Of a stretch of DNA of 64,000 nt, positions 50,259 through 58,645 are shown one piece after another. This stretch comes from Methylosinus sp. C49 (GTDB lineage: Bacteria; Pseudomonadota; Alphaproteobacteria; Rhizobiales; Beijerinckiaceae): assembly GCF_009936375.1 (NCBI RefSeq), contig NZ_AP022334.1, positions 186,001-250,000 on the forward strand, read 5' to 3'. The number at the start of each line of letters is the position of its first letter. Position 1 is the first letter of the stretch. The notes under the pieces were generated by a model. That model saw only the letters and a list, made by a program, of their open reading frames with translations. It made no database searches and was not told the origin of the DNA. Made by a program: the position numbers and the translations under genes.

Positions 50259-50302
50259 TTTAATCCTGTGCGAATCAAGACATTTATCAAGCTATATTGG
50301 AT

Positions 50303-50506
50303 TTAACTTGAGTGATAGAAGATGCTTTTTTCTCTTTCACGGGCCGGGTCAAAATGCGTCGCCGCGGCTGCCGAAAGCAAGCCTCGGAACGGCTCCGGAG
50401 GCGAGCTTTCGGCCCGCAAATCGACGAAAAGGCGTGTTTTTCCGGCCCCTCTCCTGCTTTCCCTTGGGTGGGATCGGCGAACTTCGCCCATCGGATGCGA
50501 TTTCAA
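50303..50506 (-). CDS. Conserved 67-codon small ORF, left copy
   Basis: The frame begins at TTG 50506 (an in-frame ATG lies five codons in) and ends 44 bp before the DUF1612-type start. The protein (VDLRAESSPPEPFRGLLSAA, REREKSIFYHSS at the end) matches the ORF at 60089-60292 over its full length without indels. Many of the differences are synonymous third-base changes, which is the mark of a translated frame. No known family. The opposite strand is also open, so strand choice rests on the substitution pattern. Confidence 0.5.
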   Translation of the reverse strand: MKSHPMGEVRRSHPRESRRGAGKTRLFVDLRAESSPPEPFRGLLSAAAATHFDPAREREKSIFYHSS

Positions 50507-50563
50507 ACGACCGGTTTATAGTATCTTGTGACTGTGTATATATGTGTTGCGCGGAAGCTAAGA

Positions 50564-50661
50564 TGTCGATAGAATTCAGAATCATCGACACGTTTTCGGC
50601 ATTTGTCGATCTCATCGACATGTCTAGGACAATCTGTCGATTGACTGAGGCTTCATCGACA
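50564..50661. promoter_or_regulatory. Operator array of six TGTCGAT boxes upstream of fic
   Basis: TGTCGAT occurs at 50564, 50604 and 50635. Its inverse ATCGACA occurs at 50584, 50614 and 50655, the last overlapping the fic ATG. Start-to-start spacings are 20, 20, 10, 21 and 20 bp, i.e. multiples of the helical turn. The arrangement is three inverted pairs with arms separated by 13, 3 and 13 bp. This looks like a cooperative repressor site covering the fic promoter and start. Confidence 0.6.
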
Positions 50662-51764
50662 TGTTCGACCCTGCGCGCCCTTACAATGACCTTCCGGCCC
50701 TGCCGCCGCTCCAGGACGTCGAGACCAAGGCCGTTCTCAAGGCCTGCGTCGGGGCCCGGGCGGCGCTCGCGGAGCTCAAGATCTCTGGGCAGCTAATCCC
50801 CAACCCGTCGGTTCTGATCAATTCGATTCCGCTCCTCGAAGCGCAAGCAAGCTCCGAGATCGAAAACATCGTCACGACCGCGGACCGGCTCTTCCGTTTC
50901 GCCAACCGGCCGGAAACCGGCGTCGACGCGGCGACCAAGGAGGCGCTCCGCTATCGCACAGCGCTTTATCAGGGCTTCGAAAGGCTGAAGGATCGCCCGC
51001 TTTCGACGAGGAGCGCCATCGAGATATGTCGAACCATTAAAGGAGTGGACCTCGATATCCGCGCCACCCCGGGCACGGCGCTGCTGAACGAGGCGACCGG
51101 CCGAGTGGTCTACACTCCCCCCGAAGGAGCCGAACTTCTGCGCGACAAACTCGCCAATTGGGAGCGCTACATCCACGCGGATGACGGCGTCGATCCACTG
51201 ATCCGGCTCGCCATCTTGCATTACCAGTTCGAAGCGATCCATCCGTTCACAGACGGCAACGGTCGCACTGGCCGAGTTCTCAATCTCCTGTTCCTCGTCG
51301 AACAGGGATTGCTCGACATCCCAGTCCTCTATTTAAGCCGCTACATCATTGATAATAAGAAGTCCTACTACGATGGCCTGCTCGCCGTCACGACGAATGA
51401 CGCGTGGGAGCCGTGGATTTTGTTCATGCTCGCCGCCATACGCGAAACCGCGACATGGTCGACCGCCAAAATCTGGGCGATCCGTAGTCTGCTCGACGGG
51501 ACTGCCGAACGTATTCGGCGCGACTTGCCGAAGATCTATTCTCGCGAATTGGCTGAGATCATATTTGTCAATCCCTATTGCCGAATAGCTGACCTGGTCG
51601 CCGCGGGCGTGGCCAAGCGCCAATCCGCTTCCGTTTATCTGAAAGCCCTCGTGACCCTCGGGCTTCTTCAGGAGATTGAAGCAGGCAGAGAGAAAATTTA
51701 CACGAACCCGTCCCTGCTGACGCTTCTCTCCGACCGCGGCGGATCGGACGTCGTCTCCCGATGA
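50661..51764 (+). CDS. Fic-family AMPylation protein with inhibitory helix
   Basis: 367 residues. The Fic core has the active-site loop HPFTDGNGRTGR (H194 to R205), which transfers AMP to hydroxyl groups of target proteins. The N-terminal Fic_N helix contains SSEIEN, matching the (S/T)xxxE(G/N) autoinhibitory motif, so this is a class II Fic regulated in cis. The C-terminal ~70 residues form a winged-helix-like domain (IADLVAAGVAKRQSASVYLK) that could bind DNA, perhaps the box array upstream. It overlaps the recombinase gene by ATGA. Confidence 0.9.
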   Translation: MFDPARPYNDLPALPPLQDVETKAVLKACVGARAALAELKISGQLIPNPSVLINSIPLLEAQASSEIENIVTTADRLFRFANRPETGVDAATKEALRYRTALYQGFERLKDRPLSTRSAIEICRTIKGVDLDIRATPGTALLNEATGRVVYTPPEGAELLRDKLANWERYIHADDGVDPLIRLAILHYQFEAIHPFTDGNGRTGRVLNLLFLVEQGLLDIPVLYLSRYIIDNKKSYYDGLLAVTTNDAWEPWILFMLAAIRETATWSTAKIWAIRSLLDGTAERIRRDLPKIYSRELAEIIFVNPYCRIADLVAAGVAKRQSASVYLKALVTLGLLQEIEAGREKIYTNPSLLTLLSDRGGSDVVSR

Positions 51765-52696
51765 CGGATTCGAACGTCAAGGGCCAGCTGATCGGCTACG
51801 CCCGCGTCTCGACCGAGGATCAGGTCACGGACGCGCAGACCGATGTGCTGAAGGCCGCCGGCTGCGTCGAGATTTTTCGCGAGCACATGTCCGGGGCGAA
51901 AGCCTCGCGGCCGGAGCTGGCCAGGGCGCTGGCGCGGGTGCGCCGCGGCGACGTGCTGGTCGTCGCGCGGCTCGACCGTCTGGCCCGCTCGCTGTCGCAT
52001 CTCCTCACCGTGATCGCCGAGCTCGACGCCAAGGGCGCGCATTTCAAGTCGCTCGCCGATCCCATCGACACGACGACGCCGCAGGGCCGGTTCGCCCTGC
52101 AGGTTCTCGGCGCCGTGGCGGAATTGGAGCGCGCTTTGATCCGGGAGCGCACCAAGGACGGCCTGCGCGCCGCCAAAAAGCGCGGCCGCATCGGCGGGAA
52201 TCCAAAACTGCGCGCCGGCGACCGCGACGCCATCCAGCGCATCGTCGACGCCAAGGCGGCGAATTATTTCGAGCGCGTCAACCGAACGGCCGAGCATTGG
52301 CTACCGGTCGTCCGGCAAATGCGCCCGGATCACCGCTGGCAGGATGTCGTGCGCGTGCTCAACGCCAAGCGTGATCGCGCCAACGGCGCTCCCCTGCCCC
52401 AATGGACCGTCGAGCGCCTGAAGCGCGCGGTCAAATGCTTCGTCGCCGAGGGCTTGATCGAGCCCCGCCTCCTTCATCAAGCCGCCAGCCGAAAAATCAG
52501 CAGCGAGCGCCTCGTCACGCTCGTCGCCGGGATCAAACGGGCCAACCCGGATCTGACGCTCGTGCAAATCGGCGCGCAGCTCGAGGCCATGTATGAGCGC
52601 ACGCCCCGCGGCGGAACGCGCTGGGCGCCCTCCTCCGTCAAAAGCCTGCTCGACCGCGCCGAAAAGCTCCGATTGCTCGACACCGAAACGCTGTGA
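51761..52696 (+). CDS. Serine recombinase (resolvase/invertase family)
   Basis: 311 residues. The N-terminal catalytic domain carries IGYARVSTEDQ with nucleophile Ser17 and the arginine-rich VVARLDRLARSL and LERALIRERTKDGLRAAKKRG. The unusually long C-terminal part (~160-311) is larger than that of the ~185-residue Tn3-type resolvases and contains further helical DNA-binding-like segments. It is translationally coupled to fic. The probable role is plasmid multimer resolution or site-specific inversion; no recombination site was recognised. Confidence 0.88.
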   Translation: MTDSNVKGQLIGYARVSTEDQVTDAQTDVLKAAGCVEIFREHMSGAKASRPELARALARVRRGDVLVVARLDRLARSLSHLLTVIAELDAKGAHFKSLADPIDTTTPQGRFALQVLGAVAELERALIRERTKDGLRAAKKRGRIGGNPKLRAGDRDAIQRIVDAKAANYFERVNRTAEHWLPVVRQMRPDHRWQDVVRVLNAKRDRANGAPLPQWTVERLKRAVKCFVAEGLIEPRLLHQAASRKISSERLVTLVAGIKRANPDLTLVQIGAQLEAMYERTPRGGTRWAPSSVKSLLDRAEKLRLLDTETL

Positions 52697-52739
52697 GCGA
52701 GCGGACTGCCGAGGCTCGGTCCGATCATCCATCCCCGCG

Positions 52740-54074
52740 TCACCCTGTTTTCTTGCGCTCGCGCGCCGCCTTCGCAGCCTTGCCGCGCAGCAGGGCCATC
52801 AACACCGGCCCGAGCGAGAATTCCCCTGCCCTCGCCTTTTCGGTCAGGACGCGAAGATAGCCGCCGGCGCTCTTGATCTCATCGCCGCGTTGCAGGATCG
52901 CGGCGATGACGATCGCGGCGTCATGCTCGCCCAAGACGTCCAAGGCCCTCGACCAGGCGTCTGGCGAAACGCCGAGCGCCGAGCGCACCGTCGCCGCGGC
53001 TGCAGCCAAGTCTCGCCATGAGGAAATTTCGCCACTTGGGCCGTAATCGACGATGTCTGGACAGGCCTCCAGCACCATACCGAGCGGATAGGCTCGAAGC
53101 GCGGGCTTGGGATCGACAGTCTGAGAGCGTTGCGAGGATACTTCCGGCGCTCGAACGATCGGATCCCTGGCCTGTTCGAGATTTGGCTCGGATGGATCGG
53201 CCCTGCCTTCTTGAAGGCTAGGTTCAAGATCAGAAAAGTTTGTGGTTTGATTCTGTATGTGACGCTCAGTTTGAGACTCATTGCCGCTCATATTTTGAGC
53301 TTTTATATGCGTTTCCAGCGACTTGTGGATCCCGGCCGCCAACTCGGCCAATTCACCGGCCAAAGCCTCCAGATCGGCGCGGGAAAGCCCACGCCCATAG
53401 CGCCCCGAAAGCGTCGCATAGCGCTGATGCGCGTCGTCCCAGTCGCCCGAAACGCCCTCCTCCAATCCGGTCTCGATCATCTTGACGATGTCCCGCCGCG
53501 TGAGCGTGATCTTTTCGCGCAGCAGCGCGATCGCACGGTTCTCGGCCCGCACCTCCTCGGCGAGGTTCTCGATTTCGCTCGAACGCGCGACGAGCGGCGC
53601 GAGGTCGAAGCCGAAAGCGTCCTCTATTGCTCCGCCCTGCCCTTTCCGGGCGAAGCGCTTGCCGTTCGGAGAATCGCGGCGAATGATGAGTCCGGCGTCG
53701 ACCAGACAGGCGAGATGCCGGCGCAGCGTCGCCGGCGCCATGCCATGAGCGCGGATCGAGAGTTCCTTGTTCGAGGGAAACACGACGATGCCGCCGCCGG
53801 CTCCAGCCCCGTCCTCGCAGCGCGAGTCATTCCCTGGCAATGAGAGCGCCGTCTCCTGGTGAAAGCTCAGCAGCGCGTGCAATACGGATAGCGCGCGCTC
53901 GGTGACGCCGAGCGGCTCTTTGGCTTCTGTGAGCGCGCGAAATAACCGCCATTTGTGGACGACGGTTTCGGATGCGCCCGACTTTGCGGCGAAATTCTCG
54001 GTCGCGGTCTGGCTCGCCACCATGGCGAGCGACAACGGCCGCCGCCCGAAGGGCGTCGTTGGACGTGTCTGCAT
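52740..54074 (-). CDS. repC: Replication initiator RepC
   Basis: 444 residues with the RepC N-terminal opening RPTTPFGRRPLSLAM, a winged-helix region (ELSIRAHGMAPATLRRHLAC, LVDAGLIIRRDSPNGKR) and the variable C-terminal domain (SWRDLAAAAATVRSALGVSP, AWSRALDVLGEHDAA) common to repABC plasmids. RepC binds the origin located within its own gene. It is the third gene of the operon, separated from repB by a 182-bp spacer holding the antisense RNA. Confidence 0.95.
   Translation of the reverse strand: MQTRPTTPFGRRPLSLAMVASQTATENFAAKSGASETVVHKWRLFRALTEAKEPLGVTERALSVLHALLSFHQETALSLPGNDSRCEDGAGAGGGIVVFPSNKELSIRAHGMAPATLRRHLACLVDAGLIIRRDSPNGKRFARKGQGGAIEDAFGFDLAPLVARSSEIENLAEEVRAENRAIALLREKITLTRRDIVKMIETGLEEGVSGDWDDAHQRYATLSGRYGRGLSRADLEALAGELAELAAGIHKSLETHIKAQNMSGNESQTERHIQNQTTNFSDLEPSLQEGRADPSEPNLEQARDPIVRAPEVSSQRSQTVDPKPALRAYPLGMVLEACPDIVDYGPSGEISSWRDLAAAAATVRSALGVSPDAWSRALDVLGEHDAAIVIAAILQRGDEIKSAGGYLRVLTEKARAGEFSLGPVLMALLRGKAAKAARERKKTG
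53225..53310. promoter_or_regulatory. Likely oriV inside repC
   Basis: In otherwise GC-rich repC, this ~85-bp stretch is sharply AT-rich and holds two related partly palindromic boxes, CGCTCAGTTTGAG (53262) and CGCTCATATTTTGAG (53286). repABC origins are known to lie in an AT-rich segment in the middle of repC. The position matches; function is inferred. Confidence 0.5.
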
Positions 54075-54129
54075 GATCCTTTGCCTCGTTTAGGCAAAAG
54101 AAATCCGCTCGCCGAAACGGCGCCGACTC

Positions 54130-54158
54130 TTGACAGCGATTCGCGGAAGTGGGATTCT
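54130..54158 (+). promoter_or_regulatory. Promoter of antisense RNA
   Basis: TTGACA at 54130-54135 and GATTCT at 54153-54158 with 17-bp spacing, reading against repB-repC mRNA and just ahead of a terminator hairpin. Confidence 0.55.
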
Positions 54159-54164
54159 CAGTTT

Positions 54165-54218
54165 GCTAAAGACAGAGAAGGGCTTCCGGGACGGGCGTTT
54201 CGGGGGCCTTTTTCTTTT
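54165..54218 (+). ncRNA. Counter-transcribed RNA (incA/repE type) of repABC
   Basis: In repABC plasmids a small antisense RNA encoded between repB and repC controls repC expression and incompatibility. Here the expected position and orientation are filled by a promoter (54130-54158) and a rho-independent terminator (54181-54218), giving a transcript of about 50-55 nt. The start is estimated from the -10 box. Confidence 0.6.
54181..54218 (+). terminator. Terminator of antisense RNA
   Basis: The stem GGCTTCCG (54181-54188) pairs with CGGGGGCC (54201-54208), allowing two G-T pairs, around a 12-base loop. It is followed by TTTTTCTTTT. In repABC systems the same hairpin shapes regulation of repC. 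Confidence 0.65.
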
Positions 54219-54256
54219 GCCGCTACGGTTCCTTTCTCGAGTTCAGGGTACGCGGT

Positions 54257-55243
54257 TCACGCGTCTTCACGGCGCTTGAACGCCGCATAGATTTCTGGCA
54301 GCTGATCGACAAGGTAAGCTCCGAAATCCGGATCGAGCCGGTTGTCGATGGTCAGTCGGGTCTGATCTTTGCCACGCTCAACGCGCGCGACCTGTTTCCC
54401 GTCGGAGGCCTTGACGACGTACGTCGGCGGTTTCTCCGGACGGCGAATTAGGGCGTTCAGGACGCGCTCGAACCGAGTATCGCTCGGTACTGCTGGGAAA
54501 GTCGGGTCCGAGATGATGTCCCGCCATTTTGCATCGCCTTGATTGGCCAGCGATGCCAGCTGCTCCCATCGCGGCCGACCTATCTTCGGGGCTGCGCCAA
54601 TCGCGACGATGAGTTCTTCCGGCAGGTCTCTTGCGAGCGATATCATCGTCGACAAGTTTCCCTTTTGCACAGAGAGCGCCGACATCAACGCCGCTCGCGT
54701 GAATCCTCGTTCTTCAAGACGAGCTGCAAAGAGCGCTCGCTCGATGAATGATAGGTCCTTGCGATCTGTGTTTTCTTTTCCTTGTGCAACGATGAGTTCC
54801 TCATCGCTGAGTTCTCGCACGATTGCTCTGACTGAGCGGCCAAGTGACCGAAGCGCCGCGACCCGTCGATGCCCGTATGCGGCTTGATAGCGTCCAGGCG
54901 CATCCGTGCGAGGACGAACTAGAATCGGAACCTGTTGCCCGGCTTCCGAGATGCCTGCCTTAAACGCCTCGAAATCTTCCCCTTCGACATCATCAAGGCG
55001 ATCGCGAATGAATGAGGGATCGACGAGGTGCGGGTCTAGCTCGACAACGTGCGCGCCCGATGCGAGCTGAGCCCTAAGTGCTTGGGCTTCTTCCGCATCA
55101 TCCGACAGGCTTTTCAGCGACAGCCCCATCGCCTTGAGCGAACCCGATGCCACGGGCGTACGGGTGTGCCGATCTTCGCTCTGGGCGGGCGGCGCAGTGA
55201 TCGGTGCCATCATTGCCCTGAGCTGGTCGCGACGCTTATTCAT
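54257..55243 (-). CDS. repB: Partition protein RepB (ParB family)
   Basis: 328 residues with a ParB/Srx nuclease-fold domain (HVVELDPHLVDPSFIRDRLD; AGQQVPILVRPRTDAPGRYQ; YGHRRVAALRSLGR) and the central HTH (FTRAALMSALSVQKGNLSTM). It binds parS sites and works with RepA in segregation. It overlaps repA by ATGA. Complete. Confidence 0.95.
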   Translation of the reverse strand: MNKRRDQLRAMMAPITAPPAQSEDRHTRTPVASGSLKAMGLSLKSLSDDAEEAQALRAQLASGAHVVELDPHLVDPSFIRDRLDDVEGEDFEAFKAGISEAGQQVPILVRPRTDAPGRYQAAYGHRRVAALRSLGRSVRAIVRELSDEELIVAQGKENTDRKDLSFIERALFAARLEERGFTRAALMSALSVQKGNLSTMISLARDLPEELIVAIGAAPKIGRPRWEQLASLANQGDAKWRDIISDPTFPAVPSDTRFERVLNALIRRPEKPPTYVVKASDGKQVARVERGKDQTRLTIDNRLDPDFGAYLVDQLPEIYAAFKRREDA

Positions 55244-56463
55244 GCCGCCCTCCCCCAGGCCTCGAGAATAAGGGTCTCGATTTCTGCATGGACCGTGTCC
55301 AGCGCCTCGATCGCACGGTCATAGGTGCTACGAGTAAAGTTCTCGCGCCCGATCTCGTAGAGGGTCTGCTTAGTCAGGCCAGCATCTGCGATCGCAGTTG
55401 ACTTGAGGATCGGGGTCGTAAGTACACGCTCTCCGAATAGGCTCCGCATGAGACCGACAATCTGGCCCTGTGGACCGTCGGATGGCTCATATCGGGTGAT
55501 TGCGTACCGGAAGAAATCGTAGTCGGCATCCCCGCCGGCCTGCTCAACGACATCGAGAAGGCTGGATGTCATGTGTAGGAATTGGGACATCGATGCGACG
55601 TCCAACATTTGAGGATGAATGGTAACAAGAACGCTCCTGGCTGCGCAGAGCGCAGAGAGCGTCAGGAAACCGAGTGATGGCGGGCAATCGAGGACGACGA
55701 TGTCATATCGATCTTCTACTGAGGCCAGCGCCGTCGCTATGCGGGAAAAGAACATTCGGTCCGAGCTTCTACGACCCTCCGCGAGTACGCGCGGTGTATC
55801 GTGCTCAAACTCTTGTAGTTCAAGATTGCCGGGGACAATGTCGAGACCGGCGAAATAGGTCGAGCGGATGACGTCGCTCATAGGACGTTGTTGGTCGTCG
55901 TAGCGAATCGCGCCGTATAGGGTGTCGTTTTCTTCTAGGTCGAATTCCGGCTGTAGCCCGAACAACGCCGACAACGATGCCTGGGGGTCCAGGTCTATCG
56001 CAAGGGTGCGGAAACCGCGCATTGCAAAATACTGCGAAACATGTGCGGCCGTCGTTGTCTTCCCAGATCCGCCCTTGAAGTTTGTGATGGCTATCACCTG
56101 GAGGTGGTCGCCGGTGCGCCTTCCCGGGAGGTAATTTGGCTTTGAGCGCGCGAGCGTCCGACGCACCTCGTGTATTTGTTCGAGCGTGAAGAGGCGTCGA
56201 CCGCGAGCATTCTTTTCGGTTTCGGGAACGTCGCCTGCGAGGGACAGCTGCCGAATGTACGCGTCTGTGACGCCAACCAGTTTAGCCGCTTCCCCTGACG
56301 TGAACTTGCGTAGCTCCTTCTGTGCCGCGGGGGGGAATGCCCTCGTGCGGAGTTCCTTCAGCTGCGCGCTCAGCAGGGCGGCATCCGACTCGATCAAGCG
56401 AGTCAGCGAGCGCACCTTCTTTCCGGTGCGATGACTGGGGTCGATTTGTGCTTGTTCTGTCAT
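55240..56463 (-). CDS. repA: Partition ATPase and autorepressor RepA (ParA family)
   Basis: 407 residues. The N-terminal HTH-like segment FTSGEAAKLVGVTDAYIRQL (55-74) is for operator binding. The deviant Walker A KGGSGKTTTAAHVSQYF begins at residue 130; also present are LDLDPQASLSALFG and IVVLDCPPSLGFLTLSALC (switch regions). The architecture is that of large RepA/ParA proteins of repABC plasmids, which position the replicon and repress the operon. The promoter should lie in 56464-56560. Confidence 0.95.
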   Translation of the reverse strand: MTEQAQIDPSHRTGKKVRSLTRLIESDAALLSAQLKELRTRAFPPAAQKELRKFTSGEAAKLVGVTDAYIRQLSLAGDVPETEKNARGRRLFTLEQIHEVRRTLARSKPNYLPGRRTGDHLQVIAITNFKGGSGKTTTAAHVSQYFAMRGFRTLAIDLDPQASLSALFGLQPEFDLEENDTLYGAIRYDDQQRPMSDVIRSTYFAGLDIVPGNLELQEFEHDTPRVLAEGRRSSDRMFFSRIATALASVEDRYDIVVLDCPPSLGFLTLSALCAARSVLVTIHPQMLDVASMSQFLHMTSSLLDVVEQAGGDADYDFFRYAITRYEPSDGPQGQIVGLMRSLFGERVLTTPILKSTAIADAGLTKQTLYEIGRENFTRSTYDRAIEALDTVHAEIETLILEAWGRAA

Positions 56464-56537
56464 CTACGCTCAATGCCGTTATTTTTCGTATTAAGCGTAA
56501 GCTCTCTCGTTTGGCTGAGTCGGTCAAGCGATTTAGA

Positions 56538-56553
56538 GTTAACACGCATTAAC
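56538..56553. promoter_or_regulatory. Imperfect palindrome upstream of repA
   Basis: GTTAACACGCATTAAC, 75 bp before the repA ATG, is nearly self-complementary. It may be the RepA operator. It fits the partition-site consensus less well than the palindromes at 57153 and 57253. Confidence 0.35.
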
Positions 56554-57152
56554 GACTGCGGCCCGGCATCGGCGATCATCCTTTCACTGAGATAGACGGC
56601 TTGAACCAAGTTGCGGTCCGACAACCGCGGCGAAGACACGGCTGAAGATGCTCGCTTGGGGCTCCTCTTGGTGTGCTTCGCGCCCGATCGACCGTGCGGA
56701 ATTATTCCGGTCCGTGGGTTGGCGACCAATCGGGTTAAGAAGAACTGCGGCCTAGCGTGGGGCTGCATAGTCGACCGGCCGTGTTTCGACGATCGCGGCC
56801 CCCACTGTGCCACTTAAATGAAGTCGAATGGCTTCGGCTCGCACGCCTGAGCTAAACCCTACAGCCCGGTGCTAAGAGTTGCGCCGTGGCCCGTAGTCGG
56901 CGCGATTGCAGATCGCACTGCGAAGGGGGCGTTAAGGGGCTGATCGCGGCCTGCTGGAACGCCTCGACCACGCGGCCTTCGTGGCCCGAAGCAACGTGTC
57001 GAGCCATGCGGGCCGCTTGATCCACGGGGTCCCCGCGTTCGACTGCGCTAAGGATGCGTTTCGCACCCCTCTAGGTCGTGATCAGTGCCAGCAACCCCGT
57101 CGACGAGGAGAGGGTGCCTTTGGATAGCCTGTGGAGGCGTGATGGCTCCAGT

Positions 57153-57168
57153 GTTCTCAGCTGAGAAC
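57153..57168. promoter_or_regulatory. parS: parS-like palindrome 1
   Basis: GTTCTCAGCTGAGAAC is a perfect 16-bp palindrome agreeing with the GTTNNCNGCNGNNAAC form I recall for repABC partition sites. It lies ~690 bp upstream of repA, with an identical copy exactly 100 bp further away. Confidence 0.7.
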
Positions 57169-57252
57169 CTTAAGTTCTTCCGGCCGCCGCTTTACATTGC
57201 AGGTGTGTCGCACCCCGCGAGGTCCCGAGCACGCCTTGCTAGCACAGAAAGA

Positions 57253-57268
57253 GTTCTCAGCTGAGAAC
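57253..57268. promoter_or_regulatory. parS: parS-like palindrome 2
   Basis: Second exact copy of GTTCTCAGCTGAGAAC. The intervening DNA is not repeated, so the copies are likely functional sites and not a chance duplication. Confidence 0.7.
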
Positions 57269-58222
57269 TTGCATTTATCGCCGATCATCAGCGGGACTTC
57301 TGTCCCGAGGATACCTCCCGCGTTGCGTCCGATCCGGAGGTAGTGTCTGACGAATTCACAGCGCCCGAACCTCCGTCACGGGACGGCGCCGCCAACGGCA
57401 ACGGCCCAGCCTTCGAATGGAGGGCGGTGCCCGTAGCGCGCGCAGGTTCTGAAGACGCTCGACACCGACACCTTGCTCGCAGCCACGTGGCTCCTGCCCG
57501 CCGAGCAGAACGAGGCGCCGGTCCGGTGATGGCCAAGCTCGCCGTCGATTTCGACCGGGCACCGTCACTGATCTCGGTCAAGAACAGCAACCTCTTTTTC
57601 GTCGCCGAGCACTGCGGCCAATTTCAGGTCGCCTGGGCGCTGCGGACGATGACAACTGTGACGCCTTCCAATTCACGAAGAGGGGACCGAACCGACCGGT
57701 TTCCCAAACCTGCTGCGTTCGGCGCACGACGGGCACAAGCTAGCCTCAGCAACCCGGAGCGCACCGAAAATCCGAATACGATCGACTTTCGACCGAGGGA
57801 CGAAGGCTTCGCAGGAGCGAGGCGTAGCGTAATGGCACCGGTGAGAGCCAGACGCATCTTCGTCAGGCGCCGATCTGCGCGCTGGGCGCATCGGCGGGCG
57901 GGGTCGCGGCGCTCAAATCGTTCGTCGGCCGTATGGGGGCCGACCTGGGCCTGGTCTTCGTGGTCGTCGTCGCATCTCGCGCCCGAACATCCGAGATCGC
58001 GGTCGGACCGAGTGGCACCCCGGCGAGGCTGGCAGACGGGCGAGATGTCCGCCGCGCGGGACCATCGGGACGAGGCCCAGCCCGGGCGGCAGATGGGCAA
58101 TATGAAAGGTGATCCCGGGCAGCTTCGTGACATCGATGTTGTCAGCGACAGCACGGGGATCGCTCCGCTTAAGCAAGCGCCCGATTTACCACGCGACGTT
58201 CACGCCCTTGCAAACCGCCAGT
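57269..58222. other. Non-coding or decayed region between parS and toxin-antitoxin genes
   Basis: ~950 bp with open frames on both strands but no recognisable protein. Composition and broken frames suggest remnants; for example LKTLDTDTLLAATWLLPAEQ at 57450-57530 reads like the end of some gene. Nothing can be named. Confidence 0.4.
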
Positions 58223-58645
58223 TCAGGCCCCGGCGCTCCAGGGGTCGAGCACGGTTAGACCGGCGGCAGTGAATGCGCTGCGGTCGCGGGATGCAACGAC
58301 GAAACCATGCGATGCGGCAATGGCGGCGATATAGCCATCCGGTGTGGGGAACCCCTTTCCGGCAGCGCGCGCCTTCACCGCCAGATCGGAATAGCGGCGC
58401 GCCGCGTTCGTCTCGAACGGGAGGATGCGGTCCGCGAACAGCTCCAGCACGCCTTCGAGCGCGGCGGTCAACCTGTCCTTGCGCTTGCCCTTGGGAAGCG
58501 CGCCGACGCCGAACATCAGCTCAGCGATCGTGACGCTCGAGAGATAGAGCGTTTCCGCCGCCTGCTCATCGAGCCAGCGGCGGACCGCCGGGTCCGGTTC
58601 GGGCTTCATCGCCTCGGAGACGACATTGGTGTCGAGCAGGATCAT
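58223..58645 (-). CDS. vapC: PIN-domain ribonuclease toxin (VapC/FitB type)
   Basis: 140 residues with the four acidic PIN residues D5 (LLDTNVVSE), E42 (AELMFG), D103 (TPDGYIAA) and D121 (SRDRSAF). VapC/FitB toxins cut RNA, often tRNA or rRNA, when free of antitoxin. It overlaps the antitoxin gene by ATGA. It stabilises the plasmid by killing or arresting cells that lose it. Confidence 0.92.
   Translation of the reverse strand: MILLDTNVVSEAMKPEPDPAVRRWLDEQAAETLYLSSVTIAELMFGVGALPKGKRKDRLTAALEGVLELFADRILPFETNAARRYSDLAVKARAAGKGFPTPDGYIAAIAASHGFVVASRDRSAFTAAGLTVLDPWSAGA

Noticed and set aside
50312-50521. Plus-strand frame antisense to the conserved 67-codon ORF
   Set aside because: It is also open in both copies, but the synonymous-change pattern favours the frame reported on the other strand. 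Not excluded completely.
53130-53843. 237-codon plus-strand frame antisense to repC
   Set aside because: It is a shadow of repC; codon pattern and known gene content favour repC on the minus strand.
56611-56817. 68-codon plus-strand frame upstream of repA
   Set aside because: No homology and no neighbour logic. It lies in the partition/promoter region.
57343-58272. 309-codon open frame upstream of vapBC
   Set aside because: No domain, low-complexity Arg/Ala composition, overlaps open frames on the other strand. Treated as non-coding or decayed.
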